Assembly: GCF_022229015.1 (NCBI RefSeq)
Contig: NZ_JAKKFF010000467.1
Coordinates: 1-59,307, forward strand
Direction of reading: 5' to 3'
Length of the DNA: 59,307 bases
Source: Micromonospora foliorum
Lineage (GTDB): Bacteria > Actinomycetota > Actinomycetes > Mycobacteriales > Micromonosporaceae
The notes beneath the pieces were generated by a model that saw nothing but the letters and a program-made list of their open reading frames with translations, searched no databases and had not been told where the DNA came from. Each line of letters opens with the position of its first letter. The first letter of the stretch is position 1. Made by a program: the position numbers and the translations under genes. This document shows, piece by piece, positions 28,181 through 35,708 of this stretch.

Positions 28181-29476
28181 GTGAGCGACTTCGACCCCGG
28201 TCGCCGGCGATTCCTTGGCCACCTCGGGCTCGCCGGCCTGGGCGCGCTCGGCGCCAGCTCGTTCCTCAGCGCGTGCGCCAGCTCCGCCAGCGGGCCGACG
28301 ACGAGCAACGGCTCAGGTGCGGTCACCATCCAGTCCAACCTCTCCTCGCCGCAGGCCAAGGCCGCGATGGAGAAGCTGATCGAGACCTTCAACGCGCAGG
28401 GCAAGGGCACAGCGAGCCTCAACACCATCGCCTCGGAGACCTTCCGGACCCAACTGCCGACCTACCTGACCTCGGCCAACCCGCCGGACCTCTACACCTG
28501 GTACGCGGGCTCGGTCGCCAACGACTACGCCAGCAAGAACCTGCTGCTGGACGTCTCCGAGGTGTGGAAGTCGCTGGACGACTACCCCCAGTCGCTGCGC
28601 ACCCTCTCCACCGACGCCAGCGGCAAGCAGATCTTCGTGCCGATGAACAACTACTGGTGGGGCTTCTTCTACCGCAAGTCCAACTTCGCCAAGTGGGGCG
28701 TGCAGGAGCCGAAGACCTGGACCGAGTTCCTGGCGCTCTGCGAGACGCTGAAGAGCAAGGGCGTCCCGCCGATCGGCATCGGCCTCGGCGACACCCCGTG
28801 GGTGGCCTCGGCCTGGTTCGACTACCTGAACATCCGGATCAACGGCGCGCCGTTCCACCGCGAGCTGCTCGCCGGCAAGCAGCGCTTCGACGACCCGAAG
28901 GTCAAGGCGGTCTTCACCCGCTGGCGCGAGGCACTGCCCTACTTCGACCCCAAGGGCAAGGCGTACCCGTTCCAGGAGGCGACCACCGCGTTGCTGGCCG
29001 GCAAGACCGGCATGTTCCTGATCGGCACCTTCTTCGCCGACGCCGCACCCAAGGACGCGCTCGGTGACCTGGACTTCTTCCGTTTCCCGATCATCGACCC
29101 GGCGGTGCCACTGGCCGAGGAGGCGCCGACCGACGGCTTCTTCGCCAGCGCGAAGACCGCCAACCCGACCGGGACCAAGGCCCTGCTCAGCTACCTGGCC
29201 GGGGTCGAGGCGCAGGAGGCGTACGTCAAGGCCAGCTCCGGCATCGTGCTGCCGGCCAACCCCAAGGCCAAGGCGTCGGACTCGCCGCTGGTGGCCAAGG
29301 GCAAGGCGATGCTGAACGAGGCCAAGGAGCTGACCCAGTTCTTCAACCGCGACTCCAGCGACGCCCTCCAGCCGACCGCGGACACCGCGCTGACCAAGTT
29401 CATCGACAAGCCGGACCAGATCGACGCGATCCTGCGGGAGTGGCAGGCCGGCGCCGAGAAGGTCTTCAAGGGCTGA
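28181..29476 (+). CDS. ABC transporter sugar-binding lipoprotein
   Basis: 431 aa from GTG 28181, chosen because AGGAAGGG lies 10 nt upstream and the signal peptide starts here. Tat-type signal with GRRRFLGHLGLAGLGALG, ending in the lipobox LSAC: an exported, lipid-anchored protein. The mature part matches family 1 extracellular solute-binding proteins of carbohydrate (CUT1) systems: MEKLIETFNAQ, PPDLYTWYAG, NNYWWGFFYRKSNFAKWGV, KGVPPIGIGLGDTPW. It presents sugar to the two permeases that follow 1 nt later. The alpha-galactosidase context implies melibiose or raffinose-type oligosaccharides. Confidence 0.93.
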   Translation: MSDFDPGRRRFLGHLGLAGLGALGASSFLSACASSASGPTTSNGSGAVTIQSNLSSPQAKAAMEKLIETFNAQGKGTASLNTIASETFRTQLPTYLTSANPPDLYTWYAGSVANDYASKNLLLDVSEVWKSLDDYPQSLRTLSTDASGKQIFVPMNNYWWGFFYRKSNFAKWGVQEPKTWTEFLALCETLKSKGVPPIGIGLGDTPWVASAWFDYLNIRINGAPFHRELLAGKQRFDDPKVKAVFTRWREALPYFDPKGKAYPFQEATTALLAGKTGMFLIGTFFADAAPKDALGDLDFFRFPIIDPAVPLAEEAPTDGFFASAKTANPTGTKALLSYLAGVEAQEAYVKASSGIVLPANPKAKASDSPLVAKGKAMLNEAKELTQFFNRDSSDALQPTADTALTKFIDKPDQIDAILREWQAGAEKVFKG

Positions 29477-29477
29477 C

Positions 29478-30398
29478 GTGACAGCAACGATCTCCACGAC
29501 TTCGGTCACCCCCACCCGGCGGCGGCGACGGTCGGCTCGACTGTCGCCGCTGCTGGTGGCGTTCGTCCTCGTGCCGTTCGCGGTCGAGAGCGTCTGGGTC
29601 TTCTGGCCGGCGATCCAGGGTTTCTGGTTCTCCCTCACCCGCTGGGACGGGATGACACCGCCGACCTTCGTCGGCACCGACAACTACGTCGAGTTGGCCG
29701 GCGACGCCACCTTCCGGGGTGCGCTGGTCAACACGGTGATCTGGTTGGTGCTGTTCGGCGGCCTCTCCGTGCTGGGCGGGTTCGGCATGGCGTTGGTCCT
29801 GCAGAAGGAGCGGCGCTTCGTCGGCTTCTACCGGGCCGCGCTGTTCACCCCGGTGGTGTTCTCACTGGTGGTGACCGCGCTGGTCTGGCGGGTCTTCTAC
29901 CAACCCGACGGCATCGCCGACACGCTGCTGCGAGCGGTGGGCCTGGAGCAGCTGATCCGGCCCTGGCTCGCCGACCCGCAGACCGCCCTGTACGCGGTGA
30001 TCCTGCCCGCGCTGTGGCGGCAGATCGGCTACGTGATGGTGCTGTTCCTGGCCGGGTTGAAGGCAATCGACCCGGCGCTGCACGAGGCGGCCCGGATGGA
30101 CGGCGCCAACGCCTGGCAGCGGCTACGGCACGTCACGATTCCCCAGCTCAAGGGGGTCAACGCCGTCGTGCTGTCGGTCATCGTGATCGACTCGCTGCGC
30201 TCGTTCGACATCGTCTGGTCACTGACCAAGGGCGGGCCGTACCACTCGTCGGAGCTGCTCAGCACCTACATGTACTCGACCGCGTTCCAGAGCCTGCGGC
30301 TGGGCTACGCCTCGGCGATCGCTGTCGTGATCTTCGTGCTCGCGCTGGCCGTCATCCTCGGCTACCTGGTCCGGGCGTTCCGGGAGGAAGCGTCATGA
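29478..30398 (+). CDS. Carbohydrate ABC transporter permease (MalF type)
   Basis: 306 aa, GTG start directly after the binding-protein stop. Six transmembrane helices, the first at about residues 19-43. The EAA loop reads EAARMDGANAWQRLRHVTIP, the contact site for the ATPase. The order binding protein, MalF-type, MalG-type permease is the CUT1 standard. It ends with an overlap on the ATG of the next permease (30395). Confidence 0.93.
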   Translation: MTATISTTSVTPTRRRRRSARLSPLLVAFVLVPFAVESVWVFWPAIQGFWFSLTRWDGMTPPTFVGTDNYVELAGDATFRGALVNTVIWLVLFGGLSVLGGFGMALVLQKERRFVGFYRAALFTPVVFSLVVTALVWRVFYQPDGIADTLLRAVGLEQLIRPWLADPQTALYAVILPALWRQIGYVMVLFLAGLKAIDPALHEAARMDGANAWQRLRHVTIPQLKGVNAVVLSVIVIDSLRSFDIVWSLTKGGPYHSSELLSTYMYSTAFQSLRLGYASAIAVVIFVLALAVILGYLVRAFREEAS

Positions 30399-31215
30399 AC
30401 AAGCTCCGTACCGGGGCCTTCCACACCGGCATGATCCTGCTCTCGCTGCTCTGGCTGGGCCCGGTGCTCTGGGTGGTGGTGATGTCCACCCGGTCGTTCG
30501 ACGACATTGCCGCGCACGGCGTGGGTAGCCTGCCCCGGTCGTTCACCCTGGACACCTACCGGCAGGCGTGGACCGACGGTGGCGAGCTGCGTGCGCTGAT
30601 CAACAGCATGCTGGTCACCGTCCCGTCGGTGGCGCTGAGCCTGGGCTGGCCGCGATGGCCGCGTTCGCGCTGAGTCGCTTCCGGATCCCCGGGCGGCGGA
30701 CCATCCTGCTGCTGATGCTCGCCGGCAACCTGCTCCCACCGCAGATCCTGCTCATCCCGGTGGCCAAGTTCAGCGAGCTGACCGGCCTGTACGACACGCT
30801 CTGGGCGTTGATCGCGGTGCAGGTCGGCTTCGGGCTCGGCTTCTACACGTTCGTCCTGCACGGCTTCATGCGGGATCTGCCGGGCGAGATCCAGGAGGCG
30901 GCCACCATCGACGGCGCCGGCACGGCACAGATCTTCACCCGGGTGATGCTGCCGCTGACCCGACCGGCGTTGGCCGCACTCGGGGCGCTCTCCTTCACCT
31001 GGATCTTCAACGACCTGCTCTGGGCGATCACCGTGCTGCGTACCGACGACAACATGCCGGTCACCCCGGCGCTGCTCGCCCTCCAGGGCCAGTTCGTCTC
31101 GTCCTGGAACGTGATCGCCGCCGGCACGGTCATCGCGGCCGTTCCCACCGTCGCGGTGTTTCTCCGCTTCCAGCGGCACTTCGTCTCCGGTCTGGCGCTC
31201 GGAGCGGTCAAGTGA
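30395..31215 (+). pseudogene. Carbohydrate ABC transporter permease (MalG type), frameshifted
   Basis: The gene starts at ATG 30395 overlapping the previous stop. It reads as a normal MalG-type permease up to SMLVTVPSVALSLG, then hits a stop at 30671-30673. The following family sequence LAAMAAFALSRFRIPGRR continues in the -1 shifted frame from about 30648 to the stop at 31213-31215, including the EAA loop QEAATIDGAGTAQIFTRVML. One C appears to be missing around 30644-30648 (GGCTGG where GGCCTGG is expected). With it restored the protein would be 273 aa, the family length. This is either a real mutation that disables the transporter or a sequencing error; the intact flanks and operon favour error or very recent loss. 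Confidence 0.85.
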
Positions 31216-33299
31216 CCGCCGAGGCCGGGCAGCGCTGGACGCTGCGCGGTACGCACACCGAGTACACCGTGACGGTGCCCGGGCACGGCCGCTGGCTGGA
31301 GCTTGTCGCGTGGGGGCCGCACGGCGTCTCCGACGGGCCCTCACCGGTCGCCTACGACGGCCCGGTCCCGTTCCTCACCGCCGGGGACGCCGCCCCCATC
31401 GAGTACGCCACCGACGCCGACCGCCCGTTCACCGGCGCCGACCTGGTGATCGAGACGGCGAACGGGCAGCGCCGGGTGGGCTTCGCGCACACCGACGCCC
31501 GGATCGACGCCGACCAGCGGGAGTTGGCCGTCGAGTTCGCCGACCCGGTCACCGGGCTGCGCGCCACCGTGCACTACCGGGTGCCCGTCGGCACCGACGT
31601 GGTGCAGCGGTGGGTCGAGCTGACCAACGACGGCACCCACGCGCTGCGGGTGGTCCGGGCCGGATCGGGCGGGTTCTGCGTACCGACGCCGCACGGCGCG
31701 CTGCTCAGCCACCAGTGGGGGCAGTGGGAGCAGGAGTTCCAGCTCTCCCACGTCGAGCTGGGCCACGGCACCTTCAGCATCGGCAGCTCCCAGGGCGTAC
31801 CCGGGCATCTGCACGTGCCCTGGCTGGCCGTACGCGACACCGCCGAGCCGGCCGGTCCGGCGTGGGGGATGGCGCTGGCCTGGACCGGCTCGTGGGAGAT
31901 CAGCGCCGAGCGGGACACCGGCGGCCTGACCCGGGTCCGGGTCGGCCGTCAGCTGGTCGACGGCCCGCTGGAGTTGGCCGCCGGCGAGCGGCTGACCCTG
32001 CCGGTGGCCACCGGGGCGTACAGCCCGGACGGCCTGGACGGGTTGGCCCGGGTCTGGCACACCCACCAGCGGTTGCTGGCCGGGGAGCGGCTCACCCCCC
32101 GTCCGGTGCTCTACAACTCCTGGGAGGCGACCTACTTCGCCGTCGAGGCGCAGAGCCAGCTCGCGCTCGCCCGGATCGCCGCCGAGCTGGGCGTGGAGAC
32201 GTTCGTCGTGGACGATGGCTGGTTCGTGGGCCGCGACGACGACACCGCCGGGCTGGGCGACTGGACACCCGACCCGGCGAAGTTCCCGGCCGGGTTCGAC
32301 ACGTTCATCGCCGACGTCCGCGCGCTCGGGCTGAACTTCGGGCTCTGGGTCGAGCCGGAGTGCGTCAACCCGAAGTCCTCGCTGTACGCCGAGCACCCGG
32401 ACTGGGTCTACTCCGTCGACGGCCGACCGCTCACCCCGGTCCGCAACCAGTACCTGCTGGACCTGGGCCGGCCGGAGGTCGCCGAGTTCGTCCACTCCAC
32501 AGTCGACGATCTGCTGCGTCGGTACGATATCGACTACCTGAAGTGGGACTTCAACCGGCCGCGTACCGAGCCGGGTCGACCCGGTGGGGTGGGCCCGCTC
32601 GACCTCGACGGCGCGCACGTCGCCAACCTGCACCGGATCTACGAGCGGTTGCGCCGGGACCACCCCGGGGTGCTGATCGAGGCGTGCGCCGGAGGCGGCG
32701 CGCGGACCGACCTGGCGATGGCGGCCCGGGCCGACGTCTTCTGGCCCAGCGACAACACCGGCCCACTGGACCGGTTGGCCATCCAGTACGGCTTCCTGCA
32801 CGCCAACGCCCCGCACCTGCTCAGCTCCTGGGTCACCGACGCGCCCGGCCTGTTCGACAGCCGACCCCGAACGCTGGCGTTCCGGTTCGTCCTGGCGATG
32901 GCGGGTGTGCTCGGCATCGGCGCGGACATCCGGGCGTGGACCCCGGCCGAGCGGGCCGAGGCGGCCGGTTGGATCGCCCGCTACAAGGAGATCCGGGACG
33001 TCGTCACGTACGGCGAAGTGCACCTGATCGGTGGCCCCGACCAGGCCCGCTGTGCGGTGCAGTACACCGCGCCGGACGAGAACCGGGTGGTCGTCCTGGC
33101 CTGGCACACCGGCCGGCTCGACGGCGCCGGGCTGCTTCCGTCCCGCCCGGTCCGGTTGCCCCTGCGCGGCCTCGACCCGGCGGCCCGTTACGCGCACGGC
33201 GACCGGCACTACTCCGGCAGCCACCTCGCCACCGTCGGCCTGCCCGTGCGGTGGAGCGCGACCCACGACGCCGACCTCATCGTGCTGACCCGCGACTGA
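31212..33299 (+). CDS. Alpha-galactosidase, GH36, cytoplasmic
   Basis: 695 aa, GTG start overlapping the permease stop (GTGA). GH36 layout: N-terminal beta-supersandwich (1-300), then a TIM barrel with YNSWEATYF, VDDGWF, GLWVEPECVNP, the nucleophile Asp446 in YLKWDFNR and acid/base Asp514 in SDNTGPLDRL, then a C-terminal beta domain. No signal peptide, so it acts on imported alpha-galactosides and releases galactose in the cytoplasm. It is the last gene of the transporter operon and supplies the substrate of the De Ley-Doudoroff operon encoded divergently. Confidence 0.96.
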   Translation: MTAEAGQRWTLRGTHTEYTVTVPGHGRWLELVAWGPHGVSDGPSPVAYDGPVPFLTAGDAAPIEYATDADRPFTGADLVIETANGQRRVGFAHTDARIDADQRELAVEFADPVTGLRATVHYRVPVGTDVVQRWVELTNDGTHALRVVRAGSGGFCVPTPHGALLSHQWGQWEQEFQLSHVELGHGTFSIGSSQGVPGHLHVPWLAVRDTAEPAGPAWGMALAWTGSWEISAERDTGGLTRVRVGRQLVDGPLELAAGERLTLPVATGAYSPDGLDGLARVWHTHQRLLAGERLTPRPVLYNSWEATYFAVEAQSQLALARIAAELGVETFVVDDGWFVGRDDDTAGLGDWTPDPAKFPAGFDTFIADVRALGLNFGLWVEPECVNPKSSLYAEHPDWVYSVDGRPLTPVRNQYLLDLGRPEVAEFVHSTVDDLLRRYDIDYLKWDFNRPRTEPGRPGGVGPLDLDGAHVANLHRIYERLRRDHPGVLIEACAGGGARTDLAMAARADVFWPSDNTGPLDRLAIQYGFLHANAPHLLSSWVTDAPGLFDSRPRTLAFRFVLAMAGVLGIGADIRAWTPAERAEAAGWIARYKEIRDVVTYGEVHLIGGPDQARCAVQYTAPDENRVVVLAWHTGRLDGAGLLPSRPVRLPLRGLDPAARYAHGDRHYSGSHLATVGLPVRWSATHDADLIVLTRD

Positions 33300-33345
33300 G
33301 ATCGGAGCACCACCACCCCCACCCCCGAGGGACAGGAGTACCTCC

Positions 33346-35595
33346 ATGCGCCTGAACCGACCGCTGACCGCTGCCCTGGCCGTGCTCGGCCTGGGCCTGG
33401 CCAGCCCGATGCCGGCGATGGCCGGCCCACCCCACGCCGGCCCACCCCACGCCGGCCCACCCCACGCCGGCCTACCCCATGCCGGCCCGTCGCAGGCCGG
33501 CCACGGGCCCGGTCACGCCCCGGCGGCCACCGGCGCGGAGGACCAGGGCGCGCCGACCTTCTTCAACAGCGGCCTCGCCCCGACGCCCTACCAGGGCTGG
33601 AACACCTACTTCGGCCTCGGCGGCGATCCCACCGAGGCCGAAGTACGGTCGGTCACCGACTACATGGTCAACAGTGGCCTGCGGGACGCCGGCTACACCT
33701 ACGTCTGGATCGACGGCAACTGGGCCGCGCCCACCCCGCGCAACGAGGCCGGTCAGCTCGTCGCCGACCCGGCCCGCTTCCCCGGCGGAATGGCCGCGCT
33801 GGCCGCGTACATCCACAGCAGGGGGATGAAGGCCGGCATCTACACCGACGCCGGCCCGTACCTGCCGGGGCAGTGTGGGCTCGGCAGCAACGGTCACTAC
33901 CAGGCGGACATCGCCCAGTTCGCCGGCTGGGGCTTCGACGCGCTCAAGGCCGACTGGCTCTGCGGCCGGGCCGCCGGCCTCGACCCGGAGACCACCTTCC
34001 GGGAGCTGGCCGAGGCCGTACGCCAGTCGCCCCGGCCGATGCTGCTCAACATCTGCAACCCGGTCAGCTCGGACTGGGGCGGCGGCCCGTACACCCCGGA
34101 GCAGCTCTCCACCTGGAGCTACACGTACGCGCCCACCATCGCCGACTCGTGGCGGACCTACACCGACGTGGGGCTCACCGACCCGACGCCGCAGTGGGCG
34201 TATCCGTGGGTGCTGCGCAACATGGACGTCAACGCGTACCACCCGGCGGCCACCGGGCCGGGGCACTACAACGACCCGGACTACCTGCTGCCCATGCGTC
34301 CGCTGCCCGGCGGCGGGTACGAGTTGAGCCTGGACGAGTCCAAGACGCAGCTCGGCATGTGGGCCATCATGGCCGCACCCCTGGTGATCGGCTCCGACCC
34401 GCGTGGCCTGCCGAGGGAGATGATCTCGGCGCTGACCAACCCGGAGATCATCGCGGTGGACCAGGACCCGCTGGTCCGGCAGGGCGTCAAGGTCGCCGAC
34501 ACCGGCACCGACGCGCAGGTCTGGAGCAAGGTGCTCGCCGGCTCCGGCAAGCGGGCCGTCGCGCTGCTCAACCGGCACGACACCGCCCAGCAGATCACGG
34601 TGAACTTCGCCGACGTCGCCCTCGGCGGGCCGGTTCGGGTCCGTGACCTGTGGTCCCGCTCCACCGTGGACGCCCAGCCGGGCACCACGGGCGAGCAGCC
34701 GTTCACCGGCTCGTACACCGTCGAGGTGCCCGCGCACGGGGTGGCCATGCTCGGCCTGACCGGCGTCGACCAGGTCGCCGGCGCCGACCTCGGTGGCACC
34801 GCCACCGCCAGCCCGGCGCTGGTCCGGGTGGACGACACGCACGCCACCGCCTTCGTCCGCGACGCCTCCGGCGCGCTGGCGATGAACACCCGCACCGGCG
34901 CGACCTGGGGCACCGGGTGGACCTCCCTCGGCGGCCCGGTCGGCGGCCGGATCCTCGGCCAGCCGGCGGCGTACGGCTCCGCCGGCGGGCGGCTCGACGT
35001 CTTCGTCCGCGGCACCGACAACGCCGCCTGGCAGCGCAGTTACGTTGCCGGCAGTTGGGGGCCGTGGCGCAGCCTCGGCGGCACGCTTACCGACGCGCCC
35101 ACGGTGGCCTGGACCAGCCCGACGCAGTGGACCCTCGTCGCCCGCGGTGCCGACGGCAAGCTCTGGTCGCGTACGCCGAGTGCCGGCTGGACCGGCGTCG
35201 GTGCGCCTGAGAACCGGCCGTTCTACGGTCGGCCGAGCGCGGTCGTTGACGACGCCGGCGTGCTGCACGTGGCGGTCCGCAGTCGTACCGACGAGGTGTG
35301 GTGGAGCAGCCGGACCGGCACCACCTGGTCGGCCTGGACCAACCTGGGCGGCACCACCAGCGGCAGCCCGACCCTGCTCGCCACCTCCGGCCGGGTCTAC
35401 CTGTTCGCGCTGGCCGCCGACAACCGGCTCTGGCAGCGCAACCTGGCCGACGGCGCCTGGGGCGGCTGGTTCCGACGCGGTGAGTTCGCCACCGACGCGT
35501 TCCGGGGCGCGCCCGGGGCCGCCGCCGGTGCCAACGGCAGCGCCTGGCTCGCGGTACGAGGCGTGGACGACCGGGTGCACCAGATCACCCTCTGA
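33346..35595 (+). CDS. Secreted alpha-galactosidase, GH27, with propeller-type lectin-like C-terminus
   Basis: 749 aa. A Sec signal peptide ends near AMA (about residue 26). It is followed by a low-complexity linker built from the five-residue repeat GPPHA. The GH27 barrel (about 70-400) has YQGWNTYFG, nucleophile Asp203 in LKADWLCG and acid/base Asp274 in SWRTYTDVG, then a beta-sandwich (about 400-480). The last 270 residues consist of repeats ending in W-x-x-LGG (WTSLGG, WRSLGG, WTNLGG), a tectonin/PLL-like propeller that should bind glycans. It is the extracellular arm of the island, removing terminal alpha-galactose from polymers. A GAGGGACAGGAG site precedes the ATG. Confidence 0.95.
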   Translation: MRLNRPLTAALAVLGLGLASPMPAMAGPPHAGPPHAGPPHAGLPHAGPSQAGHGPGHAPAATGAEDQGAPTFFNSGLAPTPYQGWNTYFGLGGDPTEAEVRSVTDYMVNSGLRDAGYTYVWIDGNWAAPTPRNEAGQLVADPARFPGGMAALAAYIHSRGMKAGIYTDAGPYLPGQCGLGSNGHYQADIAQFAGWGFDALKADWLCGRAAGLDPETTFRELAEAVRQSPRPMLLNICNPVSSDWGGGPYTPEQLSTWSYTYAPTIADSWRTYTDVGLTDPTPQWAYPWVLRNMDVNAYHPAATGPGHYNDPDYLLPMRPLPGGGYELSLDESKTQLGMWAIMAAPLVIGSDPRGLPREMISALTNPEIIAVDQDPLVRQGVKVADTGTDAQVWSKVLAGSGKRAVALLNRHDTAQQITVNFADVALGGPVRVRDLWSRSTVDAQPGTTGEQPFTGSYTVEVPAHGVAMLGLTGVDQVAGADLGGTATASPALVRVDDTHATAFVRDASGALAMNTRTGATWGTGWTSLGGPVGGRILGQPAAYGSAGGRLDVFVRGTDNAAWQRSYVAGSWGPWRSLGGTLTDAPTVAWTSPTQWTLVARGADGKLWSRTPSAGWTGVGAPENRPFYGRPSAVVDDAGVLHVAVRSRTDEVWWSSRTGTTWSAWTNLGGTTSGSPTLLATSGRVYLFALAADNRLWQRNLADGAWGGWFRRGEFATDAFRGAPGAAAGANGSAWLAVRGVDDRVHQITL
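33421..33495 (+). repeat. 15-bp tandem repeat in the GH27 linker (five units)
   Basis: Unit GCCGGCCCACCCCAC, repeated exactly three times from 33421, then once with two changes (33466-33480) and once more diverged. It encodes the A-G-P-P-H linker repeat directly after the signal peptide. In-frame unit number is likely to vary between strains by slippage. Confidence 0.85.
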
Positions 35596-35600
35596 TCCAC

Positions 35601-35632
35601 GGTGGCGGGCCGTCGGCCGGCGGCCCGCCACC
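35601..35632 (+). terminator. Hairpin terminator after the GH27 gene
   Basis: A perfect 12-bp stem (GGTGGCGGGCCG / CGGCCCGCCACC) with an 8-nt loop begins 5 nt after the GH27 stop. There is no T-run. It separates GH27 from the convergent AAA/TPR gene and probably ends both transcripts. Confidence 0.75.
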
Positions 35633-35708
35633 GGCACCATCCGGCCGCCGGGTCGGCCTCGTGCTCAGCACGGTGGCTCGGGTCGTGGTCGACTCAGGCC
35701 AGCCTGGC

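Noticed and set aside
33421..33495. Possible CRISPR-like short repeats
   Set aside because: The 15-bp units are contiguous without spacers and encode an in-frame linker repeat.
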